64,000 nucleotides of DNA from Paenibacillus artemisiicola (GCF_017652985.1 NZ_JAGGDJ010000030.1:1-64000), one strand, 5' to 3'; shown: positions 33,707 to 42,966, counted from the stretch's first letter. A program made the numbers and translations. The notes: a model not told the origin generated them from the sequence alone.

Positions 33707-34945
33707 ATGGCGAAGGAAAAAATCGTGTTGGCTTATTCCGGCGGCCTCGATACGTCGGTCATTTTGAAGTGGTTGAAAGAAACGTACGACGCGGAAATCA
33801 TCGCGTTCACCGCCGACATCGGCCAGAAGGAAGAATTGGACGGCCTGGAGGCCAAAGCGCTGGCGACCGGCGCGTCCAAGGTGTACATCGACGACCTGCG
33901 CGACGAATTCGCGCAAGACTTCATTTATCCGATGTTCCAATCGGGCGCCCTCTATGAGGGGCAATACCTGCTCGGCACGTCGATCGCGCGTCCGCTCATC
34001 GCGAAGCGCATGGTCGACATCGCGCGGGCCGAAGGCGCGACGGCGATCGCGCACGGCGCGACGGGCAAGGGCAACGACCAAGTGCGCTTCGAGCTGACGG
34101 CCGCGGCGCTCGCGCCGGACATCGCCGTGATCGCGCCTTGGCGCCTCGAGGCGTTCCGCGAGCAGTTCCCGGGCCGCGCCGAGATGATCGCGTACGCCGA
34201 GAAGCACGACATTCCGGTCCAAGCGTCCGCGGCGAAGCCGTACTCCATGGACCGCAACCTGCTGCACATCAGCTTCGAAAGCGGGATGCTGGAGGATCCG
34301 TGGTTCGATCCGAGCAGCGAGGAGAACAAAGGCATGTACGTGCTGTCCGTCTCCCCCGAGGATGCGCCGGACCAAGCGGAATACGTCGAGCTGACGTTCG
34401 ACGCCGGCGACTGCATCGCCGTGAACGGCGAGCAGCTGAGCCCGCTGCAGGTCATGGAGAAGCTGAACGAGCTGGGCGGCAAGCACGGCATCGGGCGCGT
34501 CGACATGGTCGAGAACCGGTTCGTCGGCATGAAGAGCCGCGGCGTGTACGAGACGCCGGGCGGCACGATCCTGTTCGCCGCGCACCGCAAAATGGAATCC
34601 TTGACGATGGACCGCGACGTCATGCACCTGCGCGACTCCCTCATCTCCAAATACGCTTCGCTCGTCTACAACGGCTTCTGGTTCGCGCCGGAGCGCCTCG
34701 CGCTGCAAGCGCTCGTGGCGGAGAGCCAGAAGAACGTGACCGGCGTCGTCCGCCTGAAGCTGTACAAAGGCAACGTCATCGGCGCCGGCGTGAAGAGCCC
34801 GGTCAGCCTGTACAACCCGGACATCGCGACGATGGAGGCCGATCCGTCCAAAGCGTACGACCAAGGCGACGCGACCGGCTTCATCCGCCTGAACGCGCTG
34901 CGCCTGAAGGTATCCGCCGGCGTGGAGCAGAACAAGCAGCAGTAA
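33707..34945 (+). CDS. argG: Argininosuccinate synthase
   Basis: A 412-residue ArgG. It joins citrulline and aspartate with ATP. The PP-loop LAYSGGLDTSVILKWL (residues 7-22), HGATGKGNDQVRFE and YSMDRNLLHIS are the family signatures. The start ATG is preceded by AAGGGAGCG. A 63-base gap after argF has no obvious terminator, so it is likely co-transcribed. Confidence 0.97.
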   Translation: MAKEKIVLAYSGGLDTSVILKWLKETYDAEIIAFTADIGQKEELDGLEAKALATGASKVYIDDLRDEFAQDFIYPMFQSGALYEGQYLLGTSIARPLIAKRMVDIARAEGATAIAHGATGKGNDQVRFELTAAALAPDIAVIAPWRLEAFREQFPGRAEMIAYAEKHDIPVQASAAKPYSMDRNLLHISFESGMLEDPWFDPSSEENKGMYVLSVSPEDAPDQAEYVELTFDAGDCIAVNGEQLSPLQVMEKLNELGGKHGIGRVDMVENRFVGMKSRGVYETPGGTILFAAHRKMESLTMDRDVMHLRDSLISKYASLVYNGFWFAPERLALQALVAESQKNVTGVVRLKLYKGNVIGAGVKSPVSLYNPDIATMEADPSKAYDQGDATGFIRLNALRLKVSAGVEQNKQQ

Positions 34946-35046
34946 GCGATCGTTCGGCCCCCGGCGGCATGCGCCTCCGGGCGGCAGGCCGATCCTTCGG
35001 CAGCGGCCGGACCGGCTTCCCGGTCCCGGCGGCGCCGCCTTTCGCA

Positions 35047-35079
35047 GACCCGGCCCGGTGCGCCGCACCGGGCCGGGTC
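35047..35079. repeat. 33-bp perfect inverted repeat between argG and argH
   Basis: Arms of 16 bases (35047-35062 and 35064-35079) around a single central C; GC-rich, no T-run after it. It could form a very stable mRNA hairpin that slows 3' decay or lowers argH expression. Confidence 0.8.
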
Positions 35080-35120
35080 GTTCGGCAGTACGGGAAGAAC
35101 CGACAAAGGAGTGCACCTGA

Positions 35121-36536
35121 GTGAGCAAATTATGGGGCGGCCGGTTTACCAAGAAAACCGACCAACTGGTGGAAGAATACACGGCTTCGATCACGTTCGA
35201 CAAAGAGCTGGCGGAGGAGGACATCCAAGGCAGCCTCGCGCACGTCACGATGCTCGGCAAGCAGGGCATCCTGCCGGCCGCGGACGTGGAGGCGATCAAG
35301 GACGGTCTTCACCGCGTCCTGCAGCGCATCAAGCGCAACGATTTGGAATTTTCCGTCGCGGACGAAGACATCCACATGAACATCGAGAAGACGCTGATCG
35401 ACGACGTCGGGCCGGTCGGCGGCAAGCTGCACACGGGCCGCAGCCGCAACGACCAGGTCGCGACGGACATGCACCTGTACCTGCGCAAGCGCGTCGTCGA
35501 GTTCGTCGACCTGCTGCATAAGCTGAGGGAGGCGCTCGTGTCGCAGGCGAAAGCGAATCTCGACACGATCGTGCCGGGCTACACGCATCTGCAGCGCGCG
35601 CAGCCGATCCTGTTCGCGCATCACCTGATGGCGTACGTGAGCATGTTCGGCCGCGACATCGAACGGCTGCAGGACAGCTACAAGCGCGTCAACACGCTGC
35701 CGCTGGGCGCCGGCGCGCTGGCGGGCACGACGTTCCCGATCGACCGCCATTTCGTGGCAAGCCAGCTCAAGTTCGACCGCGTCTACGAGAACAGCCTCGA
35801 CGCCGTCAGCGACCGCGACTTCATCCTGGAGTTCCTGTCGCAGGCGTCGATTATCATGATGCACCTGTCGCGCCTGAGCGAGGAGCTGATCCTTTGGTCG
35901 AGCACGGAGTTCCGGTTCGTCGAGCTGGACGACGCGTTCTGCACGGGGAGCAGCATCATGCCGCAGAAGAAGAATCCGGACGTGCCGGAGCTCGTCCGCG
36001 GCAAGACGGGCCGCGTTTACGGCAATCTCGTCGGCCTGCTGACGGTGCTGAAGTCGCTGCCGCTGGCGTACAACAAGGACATGCAGGAAGACAAGGAAGG
36101 CATGTTCGACACGGTCCGCACGCTGCAGGGCGCGCTTCAGCTGTTCGCGCCGATGATCGCGACGATGAAGGTCAACAAGGACCGGATGCGCCAGGCCGTG
36201 AACCAGGACTTCTCCAACGCGACGGATATCGCCGACTTCCTCGTGGGCAAAGGGCTGCCGTTCCGCCAAGCGCACGAAGTCATCGGCAAAACGGTGCTGT
36301 ACTGCATCCAGCAGGGCAAATATCTGCTCGACCTGACGCTGGACGAGTTCAAGCAGTTCTCCTCGCTGTTCGACGACCGGATCTACGCCGTCCTGCAGCC
36401 GGAGAACGTCGTGAACGCCCGCGACGTCTACGGCGGCACGGCGACGAAGCAGGTCGCGGAAGCGATCGGCCGCGCCGAAGGCGAGCTGGCCGAAACCGCG
36501 GCATGGGTCGCGGAATACGCCGAGCGCAGCCGCTAA
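35121..36536 (+). CDS. argH: Argininosuccinate lyase
   Basis: A 471-residue ArgH, last step of arginine synthesis, splitting argininosuccinate into arginine and fumarate. N terminus KLWGGRFTKKTDQLVEEY and the fumarase/aspartase signature GSSIMPQKKNPDVPELV (near residues 274-290) identify it. Substrate contacts TGRSRNDQVATD and HLQRAQPILFAHH are intact. The GTG at 35121 is used because AAAGGAG lies 9 bases upstream and the family N terminus starts there. A strong terminator ends the operon. Confidence 0.97.
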   Translation: MSKLWGGRFTKKTDQLVEEYTASITFDKELAEEDIQGSLAHVTMLGKQGILPAADVEAIKDGLHRVLQRIKRNDLEFSVADEDIHMNIEKTLIDDVGPVGGKLHTGRSRNDQVATDMHLYLRKRVVEFVDLLHKLREALVSQAKANLDTIVPGYTHLQRAQPILFAHHLMAYVSMFGRDIERLQDSYKRVNTLPLGAGALAGTTFPIDRHFVASQLKFDRVYENSLDAVSDRDFILEFLSQASIIMMHLSRLSEELILWSSTEFRFVELDDAFCTGSSIMPQKKNPDVPELVRGKTGRVYGNLVGLLTVLKSLPLAYNKDMQEDKEGMFDTVRTLQGALQLFAPMIATMKVNKDRMRQAVNQDFSNATDIADFLVGKGLPFRQAHEVIGKTVLYCIQQGKYLLDLTLDEFKQFSSLFDDRIYAVLQPENVVNARDVYGGTATKQVAEAIGRAEGELAETAAWVAEYAERSR

Positions 36537-36559
36537 GCCAAGCGGCCGCGGGCAGCGAT

Positions 36560-36614
36560 AAAGCCCCGTCCGGGACCGGCCCTTCATGGGGCCGGCCCCG
36601 CGACGGGGCTTTTT
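36560..36614 (+). terminator. Rho-independent terminator of the arginine operon
   Basis: AAAGCCCCGTC pairs with GACGGGGCTTT, with an inner GGCC-rich stem, then TTTTT. The T-run is good only on the top strand. Confidence 0.85.
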
Positions 36615-36626
36615 GCCGTGCGGCGG

Positions 36627-36694
36627 GAACCGGCGCCGGGCAAGAACCGACGGAGCGCAAGAACCAACGTCGCGCGAGAACCGGCGCGCGCGAG
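36627..36694. repeat. Four 17-bp imperfect tandem repeats after the argH terminator
   Basis: Units starting GAACC begin at 36627, 36644, 36661 and 36678, exactly 17 bases apart. The rest of 36615-36855 is GC-rich, non-coding and has no other clear feature. Confidence 0.75.
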
Positions 36695-36855
36695 GCCGCG
36701 CGGCTGCCGGCGAGCGCGGCGCGGCCGTACATGCCAGGCGTCGCCGCCGAAGCTGCGTGCTTGCACGGCGTTGCCTTACAACCGCGGGGCGCCGCCGAAC
36801 TCGCTCGCTTGCCTGAGGGTCGCCGTGCAAGCCGTCGACGCCGCCGCCAAGCCGT

Positions 36856-38337
36856 TTACTCCGCCACGCCGTCCTCGAGCAGCGGCTTTTCGCCGGAATG
36901 GCCGTCCGGATGGACCTGCTCCGGCGCCACGGCGTACACGGACGGCTGCGCCTTGTACGTGTCCCGCGATACGCGGCTCGTGGCGACGACCTTGCCGTTT
37001 ACGAGCTTGGAGCGGTACGTCTCGACCACGTAGCCGGATTTGCCGGACGCGAGCAGTTGGCGGGAGCCCGGATGCAGCGAGGGGCGCGGCACTTCTTTGA
37101 CGGCCGGCGCGATCGTGCCGACCGTCTTGGACGAGATCGTATAGCGGACGTTTTGGGGCATCGTGCCGAACAGCTTCACGGTCAAATGGCGGCCTTCCGC
37201 TTCCGTGCGGATGACGATCGTTTTGCCGGTCGTGTTTTTGAACCGGAAATTGATCGCGCCTTCCGCGAACGTGGCGTCCCGGCCCATCGGCAGGTAGGCG
37301 ACGGGCAGCGAATGGTTGCGCCGCTCGACCAGCTCGAGTCCCGCCCGCAGCACCGCGTTATACAGCGTGCTGGATACCTGGCAGATCCCGCCGCCCACGC
37401 CGTCGACGAATTCGCCGTTCAGGATGACGGGCGCGGCGCGGTAGCCGTATTTTTCGTTCGTGGCCGCCACCACTTTGCTGTAATCGAAGACTTCGCCCGG
37501 CGCGAGCACCCAGTCGTTCAGCGTGCGCGCCGTCACGTCAACATTATAGGCGCGGCCGGCGCCGCTCGTCTTGAAGTCCGTCGAGAAGGAGGCGATCCTG
37601 CGTTCGACGCCTTGGGCCTTCAGCCGGTCAAGCGTGACGGCGGGATGGACGACCTTCAGCTTGACGGACAGGGAGAGGGGCGCGAGCGTTCCGTCCCATC
37701 CTTGCGCGAGCGCCTGCTCCACCGTCCGCACCGCCGTCTTGAACATCGCGTCCGCATCCAGCACATAGGCGTCCTTATGCGCCGTATAGACGACCCGGTC
37801 GTCCGCGGTGATCGTTCGTTTCGCGTTCACGGGCTCGCCGGCGTCCAAATAGCCCCATTGGCTGCGGATCCGCTTCTCGAACGCCGCTTGGTTCCAGCTG
37901 ACGCCGACGCTCAGCCGGTCCGGAAACTGCCACCGGGCTTTCGCGCGCGTCCAGACGCCGCCCGTCTCCAGCGTCGCGAGCGCCGCTTCGGCGGCCTTCG
38001 TATCGACGGACAGGCCGAGCTCGGCCAGCGTCCACGTCGTCTTCTTCGCGCCCGCGGTTCCGCCGTCCACGGTCAGCTTGAGCTGACTGAGCGCGGTCTT
38101 CCGCTCGAGAAGCTTTTGCTTGGCCGCGGCGAGGTCCAGACCGCCGAGCCGGACGGCCGCGTCGCTCGCGAGCGCGGTCGAACCCTTCGCGGGACCGGCG
38201 CCGCCGATCGTCACGGCCAGCGGCTTGGGCACGGAATGCTGCGAAGCGTACACCCAGACGCCGCCCCACCCGGCGGAGAACAGCAGCAGGCAGGCGACGA
38301 GCAGCGTCCAGGCGAGATGGAGGCTTTTGATTTTCAT
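36856..38337 (-). CDS. VanW/G5-domain cell-wall protein
   Basis: A 493-residue exported protein. A single N-terminal membrane helix (LHLAWTLLVACLLLFSAGW, about residues 6-24) anchors or exports it. Next is a region with peptidoglycan-binding-type repeats (about 60-230), then the VanW domain with its signature GVGGGICQVSSTLYNAVLRA (near 322-341) and RNHSLPVAYLP. A G5-like domain follows (VETYRSKLVNGKVVATSRVS). Such proteins are cell-surface factors in Firmicutes; the substrate is unknown. The ATG at 38337 is chosen for AAGGAG 9 bases away and the signal-like start; upstream in-frame codons lack this. Convergent with argH. Confidence 0.88.
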   Translation of the reverse strand: MKIKSLHLAWTLLVACLLLFSAGWGGVWVYASQHSVPKPLAVTIGGAGPAKGSTALASDAAVRLGGLDLAAAKQKLLERKTALSQLKLTVDGGTAGAKKTTWTLAELGLSVDTKAAEAALATLETGGVWTRAKARWQFPDRLSVGVSWNQAAFEKRIRSQWGYLDAGEPVNAKRTITADDRVVYTAHKDAYVLDADAMFKTAVRTVEQALAQGWDGTLAPLSLSVKLKVVHPAVTLDRLKAQGVERRIASFSTDFKTSGAGRAYNVDVTARTLNDWVLAPGEVFDYSKVVAATNEKYGYRAAPVILNGEFVDGVGGGICQVSSTLYNAVLRAGLELVERRNHSLPVAYLPMGRDATFAEGAINFRFKNTTGKTIVIRTEAEGRHLTVKLFGTMPQNVRYTISSKTVGTIAPAVKEVPRPSLHPGSRQLLASGKSGYVVETYRSKLVNGKVVATSRVSRDTYKAQPSVYAVAPEQVHPDGHSGEKPLLEDGVAE

Positions 38338-38403
38338 TGGCGTCAACTCCTTGGGCGGGGGTCTCTTCATGTATATGCACGTCCAAGGCGGTTTTTGCAT
38401 ACG

Positions 38404-38415
38404 GGTTTGCAAACC
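38404..38415. promoter_or_regulatory. 12-bp perfect palindrome between divergent vanW-like gene and ftsE
   Basis: GGTTTGCAAACC lies in the 233-bp divergent region. It may be an operator; no matching regulator is in the window. No strong promoter pair was found in 38338-38570. Confidence 0.4.
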
Positions 38416-38570
38416 GTGCGTTTGTCGAAAAATCTTCGTCCTCCATCCCCGAAACCGCGCGATCCCCTTGATGAGAAATATGAAAAAATGCAGAATGTGG
38501 GACTTTCGTAGAGGATTTCGCCTGCTTCTGTCGAATACCTAGAAGCTGACTACCTACAGGATGTGATATC

Positions 38571-39257
38571 GTGATCGAGCTTCAAGACATTTGGAAAACG
38601 TACGCGGACGGCACTCATGCGCTGCGCGGCGTTTCCGTTCTCATAGAGCGCAATGAATTCGTTTATCTGGTAGGGCCCTCCGGGGCGGGAAAGTCCACCT
38701 TCATGAAACTGATCTACCGCGAGGAAATCCCGACCAAAGGGCAGATCTCCGTCAACGGATTCAACATCGGCAAGCTGAAGCCGCGCAAAATCCCGTTCGT
38801 CCGCCGGAACATCGGCGTGATTTTCCAGGATTACCGCCTGCTTCCGAAGCTGACGGCCTGTGAAAACATCGCCTTCGCCATGGAGGTCATCGAAGCGCCG
38901 AGACGCATCATCAAGAAACGGACGATGGAGGTGCTCGAGCTCGTCGGCCTGCGCGGGAAGCACAACAGCCTGCCGCAGCAGCTGTCCGGGGGCGAGCAGC
39001 AGCGCGTCGCCATCGCGCGCGCCATCATCAATAATCCGTCCGTCATCGTGGCGGACGAGCCGACGGGCAACCTCGATCCCGAGACCTCGTGGGGCATCAT
39101 GAACCTGCTCGAAGAGATCAATTTCCGCGGCACCACCATCATCATGGCCACGCATAACAAAGAGATCGTGAACACGCTCCGCAAGCGCGTCCTCGCCATC
39201 GAGAACGGTTCGATCGTGCGCGACGAAGCGAGAGGGGAGTACGGGTATGAAAATTAG
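38571..39257 (+). CDS. ftsE: FtsE cell-division ABC ATPase
   Basis: A 228-residue ATPase that works with FtsX at the membrane to switch on cell-wall hydrolases. Walker A GPSGAGKSTFMK (near residues 34-45), the ABC signature LSGGEQQRVAIARAI (near 138-152), Walker B VIVADEPTGNLDPE (near 158-171), and the His switch MATHNKEIV. The GTG at 38571 is used because AGGATG precedes it and the family N terminus MIELQDIWKTY starts there. Overlaps ftsX by 11 bases. Confidence 0.96.
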   Translation: MIELQDIWKTYADGTHALRGVSVLIERNEFVYLVGPSGAGKSTFMKLIYREEIPTKGQISVNGFNIGKLKPRKIPFVRRNIGVIFQDYRLLPKLTACENIAFAMEVIEAPRRIIKKRTMEVLELVGLRGKHNSLPQQLSGGEQQRVAIARAIINNPSVIVADEPTGNLDPETSWGIMNLLEEINFRGTTIIMATHNKEIVNTLRKRVLAIENGSIVRDEARGEYGYEN

Positions 39258-40164
39258 CACCGTCCTCCGGCATTTCCGCGAGGGGTTGAAGAACGTCGTG
39301 CGCAACGGCTGGATGACCTTCGCCTCCGTGAGCTCCATCGTCATCTCGCTGTTCATCCTCGGCGTGTTCCTCCTGCTCGCGATGAACGTCAACGTCCTGG
39401 CGGGCCAGATCGAGAGCCAGGTTCAGATCCGGGTCTACCTGCAGCTCGATACGCCGGAGGCGAAGATCGGCGAGCTCAAGAACGCCATCGGCAACATGCC
39501 CGAAGTGAAGAAAGTGACGTTCGTGTCCAAGGAACAGGGGCTCGAGGACTTGCGCAAGAGCATCGGCGCCGACGGCACGGATCTGCTCGAAGGCTACGAC
39601 GAGACGAACAACCCGCTGCCGGATTCCTTCACGGTGGACGTTTTCGATCCGCAGAACATCGCGTACGCGGCGAAGAAGATCGACGCCCTCGGCAACGCGG
39701 ATGCCGCCAAGCCGTTCACGAGCGTGAAGTACGGCAAGGGGACGGTCGAGAAGCTGTTCCGGATCACGAACGCCGTCCGCAACATCGGCCTGGTCATCGT
39801 GGCGGGGCTGGCCCTGACGGCGATGTTCCTCATCTCCAACACGATCAAAACGACGATTCTGGCGCGGCGCCGCGAAATCGGCATCATGAAGCTCGTGGGC
39901 GCGACCAACAACTTCATCCGGTGGCCGTTCTTCATCGAAGGGGCGCTCATCGGCTTCATCGGCGCGGCGGTCACGGTCGCCGGCCTGCTGCTCGGCTACT
40001 CGCAGCTCGTGGACGCTTCCCAATTCGAGCTCGGCCTCATGATGATCAAGCTCGTGACGCTGAAGGAAGCGGGTCTTACCGTATCGGCGGTCATTTTCGG
40101 GCTCGGCATGCTCATCGGCATTTGGGGAAGCACGCTGTCCGTACGCAAATATTTGAAAGTGTAG
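39247..40164 (+). CDS. ftsX: FtsX cell-division membrane protein
   Basis: A 305-residue FtsX with four membrane helices: one near residues 22-45 (SSIVISLFILGVFLLLAM) and three from about 170 on (IGLVIVAGLALTAMFLI, LIGFIGAAVTVAGLLLGY, VSAVIFGLGMLIGIWGS). The large outer loop (about 50-165) is where FtsX contacts wall hydrolases or their activators. The N-terminal RHFREGLKNVVRNGWMT is typical. Starts inside ftsE; followed 10 bases later by a coiled-coil M23 protein, its probable partner. Confidence 0.96.
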   Translation: MKISTVLRHFREGLKNVVRNGWMTFASVSSIVISLFILGVFLLLAMNVNVLAGQIESQVQIRVYLQLDTPEAKIGELKNAIGNMPEVKKVTFVSKEQGLEDLRKSIGADGTDLLEGYDETNNPLPDSFTVDVFDPQNIAYAAKKIDALGNADAAKPFTSVKYGKGTVEKLFRITNAVRNIGLVIVAGLALTAMFLISNTIKTTILARRREIGIMKLVGATNNFIRWPFFIEGALIGFIGAAVTVAGLLLGYSQLVDASQFELGLMMIKLVTLKEAGLTVSAVIFGLGMLIGIWGSTLSVRKYLKV

Positions 40165-40174
40165 GAGTGTGACT

Positions 40175-41356
40175 GTGAACGTGAAGAAAGGCTTGCTGCT
40201 ATTCGCGACGCTCGTGCTCGCGGGAGCCATCTTTCAACCGACGCCGGGCGAGGCGTCCTCGCAGCTGGACAAGATCAACAAGGAGCTCGCGCAGGTCCGC
40301 AAGGAGATGAGCGCGGCCACGCATAACCGCAACCAGGCGGACAAGGACAAGGCGTATATCCTGGAGATGAAGGACAAGACGGCGCAGTCCGTTACCGAAA
40401 TCGTCTCCCAGATCAACGAAGTCGGCACCCAGCTGAATACGGTGCAAACCCAGATCGACGGCAAGGAAGCGGAAGTGCGGAAGACGGGCGAGGAGCTCCA
40501 GGCCGCGGAGGACCGGCTCCAGAAGCAGGACAAGCTGCTGAAGTCCCGCGTCCGCCTCATGTATACGAACGGCATCGTGTCCTACCTGGACGTGCTGCTC
40601 AGCGCGACGAGCTTCAGCGATTTCATCGACCGCATGGATTCGCTGTCCTCCATATTGGGGCAGGACAAGGAGATCCTCGCGAGCCGCAAGGAAGACAAGG
40701 CGCTCGTCGAGCAGAAGAAGCGGGAAGTCGAGAGCTCGCTGGCCGAAGTGAAGACGATGTACGGCAAGCTGGCAGACTACCACGAGCTGCTGAAGGACAA
40801 GGAACAGCAGAAGGAAGTCATGGTGCAGAAGTACAGCAGCCAGGCGGACGAGCTCGACGAGATCAGCTCGGACCAAGAGGAGCTGCTGATCCAGCTGGCG
40901 AAGAAGGTATCCGATCTGGAGGCGAAGAAAAACTCGCTCAAGGTCTACTACAATCCCGGCGGCAAGCTGGGCATGCCGCTTAAGGCCAACTGGCATTTGA
41001 GCTCGCCGTTCGGCTACCGCATCCACCCGATTACCGGCGCGAAGAAGCTGCATACCGGCATGGACATGGCGGTACCGAAGGGCACGCCGATCTACGCGGC
41101 CGAGTCCGGCCTCGTCATCGTCGCCCAATGGTGGAGCGACTACGGCAACTGCGTCATCATCGACCACGGCGGCGGCCTGTGGACCGTCTACGGCCATATC
41201 CGAGACGGCGGCATTCTGGTCGAGAAGGGCCAGCAGGTCAAGCGCGGCCAGAAGATCGCGGAGGTCGGCAGCACGGGCATGTCGACGGGCAACCATCTCC
41301 ATTTCGAAGTCCGGCTGAACCAGAAAGCCGTCAATCCGGCGCCGTATCTGAAATAA
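40175..41356 (+). CDS. Coiled-coil M23 peptidoglycan endopeptidase (EnvC-like, catalytic)
   Basis: A 393-residue secreted protein: signal peptide (LLLFATLVLAGAIFQPTPGEA), two long coiled-coil stretches (about 30-110 and 150-250), and a C-terminal LytM/M23 domain. The zinc and catalytic residues are intact: HTGMD (H and D ligands, near residues 292-296) and GNHLHFEVR (HxH near 374-376). EnvC of E. coli has the same plan but a dead M23 domain, so this one should cut peptidoglycan itself. Placed right after ftsEX, it is probably controlled by FtsEX. GTG at 40175 preferred over 40169 because AGGAG would otherwise be only one base away. Confidence 0.9.
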   Translation: MNVKKGLLLFATLVLAGAIFQPTPGEASSQLDKINKELAQVRKEMSAATHNRNQADKDKAYILEMKDKTAQSVTEIVSQINEVGTQLNTVQTQIDGKEAEVRKTGEELQAAEDRLQKQDKLLKSRVRLMYTNGIVSYLDVLLSATSFSDFIDRMDSLSSILGQDKEILASRKEDKALVEQKKREVESSLAEVKTMYGKLADYHELLKDKEQQKEVMVQKYSSQADELDEISSDQEELLIQLAKKVSDLEAKKNSLKVYYNPGGKLGMPLKANWHLSSPFGYRIHPITGAKKLHTGMDMAVPKGTPIYAAESGLVIVAQWWSDYGNCVIIDHGGGLWTVYGHIRDGGILVEKGQQVKRGQKIAEVGSTGMSTGNHLHFEVRLNQKAVNPAPYLK

Positions 41357-41397
41357 ATAGCAGGCCCGAGCCGTGCGCTCCGTGGCCGAACCGACGC

Positions 41398-41430
41398 GCC
41401 GCACCCAAGCAGCAAATAATTGGGTGCGGC
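41398..41430 (+). terminator. Possible weak terminator hairpin before the CtpB-type protease gene
   Basis: GCCGCACCCAA and TTGGGTGCGGC form a perfect 11-bp stem, but only TTGT follows, so termination would be partial. Confidence 0.45.
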
Positions 41431-41499
41431 TTGTCATATACTAGGAAAGTTGCGAATACGGACGCCGGCCGAACCGCCGGCGCGTGAAGGGGTGTTGAC

Positions 41500-42966
41500 G
41501 TGCAGTTTAGAGGACGAACAGTGGCGGCGTTCATGTTGCTGACGATGGCGGCTTCCGTGCTGGTCACGCTGACCGTGGCGGACCGATTCATCGTCATCGG
41601 CGGCGAAGGAGCGGCCAGGGCGGCGGCGTCGGAATCGTCCGGATCATACGGACTCACCGAGAATGAGCTGCGGAAGCTGAATACCGTGCTCGGCTTGATC
41701 GAGACGAAATATTTCCGCGAGGTGGACCGGGCGAAGGTGCTCGACGGCGCGGCCAACGGCATGATGGAAGCGCTCGGCGATCCGTACTCGGTGTACATGC
41801 AGAAGGACGTGGCCAAGCAGTTCTCCGAAACGATCGAAGGCTCGTTCACGGGCATCGGCGCCGGCGTGCAGCTCAAGGACGGCAAGGTAACCGTGGAGTC
41901 GGCGATCAAGGGCTCCCCGGCGGAGCGCGCGGGCGTGCAGCCGAACGACGTGCTCGTGTCGGTCAACGGCGAGAAGCTGGCCGGCCTGCCGCTGAACGAC
42001 GCCGTGGCGAAGATCCGCGGGCCGAAGGGCTCGAAGGTCAAGCTCGTCATCCAGCGCGCGGGCATGGCCAAGCCGCTGCAGCTGACGATCGTGCGCGACG
42101 ACATCGATTACGAGACCGTCTACGCCCATCTGCGCGACGACGGCATCGGCGTCATCGAGATCCGCCAATTCTCGCTGAATACGGGAGAACGGTTCGCCGA
42201 GGAGCTGGACAAGCTGGAGAAGCAGCACATGAAGGGGCTCGTCATCGACGTGCGCGGCAATCCCGGCGGCGTGCTGCCGGTCGTAGTGTCGGTCGCGCAG
42301 CCGTTCGTGCCGAAGGGCGAGCCGATCGTGCAGGTGGAGGACAAGAGCGGCCACCGGGAGAAAACCGTGTCGAACGGGCCCGGGAAGAAATACCCCGTCG
42401 CGGTGCTCATCAACAAAGGGAGCGCCAGCGCCTCCGAAGTACTGGCCGGCGCGCTCAAGGAAGAGGCGCATGCCGTCCTCGTCGGCGAGACGTCGTTCGG
42501 CAAAGGCACGGTGCAGGTCAGCTACGACAAGCAGCTGGGCGACGGCAGCCTGGTCAAGATGACGATCGCCAAGTGGCTCACGCCGCTCGGCAATTGGGTG
42601 CACGAGAAAGGGCTCAAGCCGGACGTGGCCGTGCAGCCGCCGGATTACTACACCGCGGCGCGCATGTCCAAGACGAAGACGCTCACCCCGGACACGATCG
42701 ACGAGGAGACGAAGAGCCTGCAGATCATGCTGGCGGGGCTCGGCTACAAGGTCGACCGCAAGGACGGCTTTTACAGCGCGGCGACGGCGAGCGGCGTCAA
42801 GGCGTTTCAGCAGAAGGAAGGCCTGCCGGTCACGGGCAATGCGGACAAGGCGACGGCGGAGAAGCTGGAGGAGCGGATCATCGCGAAGATCCGCGACGAG
42901 AACGGCGACACGCAGATGCGCAAAGCCGTGGAGGTGCTGGGCGCCAAGCTGGGGATTGCAAAATAA
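41500..42966 (+). CDS. ctpB: CtpB-type S41 carboxyl-terminal processing protease
   Basis: A 488-residue exported serine protease. It has an N-terminal signal/anchor (AAFMLLTMAASVLVTLTVA), a PDZ domain (about residues 110-190; GIGAGVQLKDGKVTVESAIK), and the S41 core. The catalytic Ser is in NKGSASASEVLAGAL and the Lys in TSFGKGTVQVSY. A C-terminal peptidoglycan-binding domain (SLQIMLAGLGYKVDRKDGFY...KAFQQKEGLPVTG) ends the protein. Its place between ftsX and minJ matches B. subtilis ctpB, where the protease acts in sporulation signalling; a wall or spore role is likely. GTG start at 41500 follows GAAGGGG. Confidence 0.93.
   Translation: MQFRGRTVAAFMLLTMAASVLVTLTVADRFIVIGGEGAARAAASESSGSYGLTENELRKLNTVLGLIETKYFREVDRAKVLDGAANGMMEALGDPYSVYMQKDVAKQFSETIEGSFTGIGAGVQLKDGKVTVESAIKGSPAERAGVQPNDVLVSVNGEKLAGLPLNDAVAKIRGPKGSKVKLVIQRAGMAKPLQLTIVRDDIDYETVYAHLRDDGIGVIEIRQFSLNTGERFAEELDKLEKQHMKGLVIDVRGNPGGVLPVVVSVAQPFVPKGEPIVQVEDKSGHREKTVSNGPGKKYPVAVLINKGSASASEVLAGALKEEAHAVLVGETSFGKGTVQVSYDKQLGDGSLVKMTIAKWLTPLGNWVHEKGLKPDVAVQPPDYYTAARMSKTKTLTPDTIDEETKSLQIMLAGLGYKVDRKDGFYSAATASGVKAFQQKEGLPVTGNADKATAEKLEERIIAKIRDENGDTQMRKAVEVLGAKLGIAK

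Noticed and set aside
38361..38412. Upstream start for the VanW-like gene
   Set aside because: The added residues precede the signal helix, lack an RBS and contain no conserved pattern.
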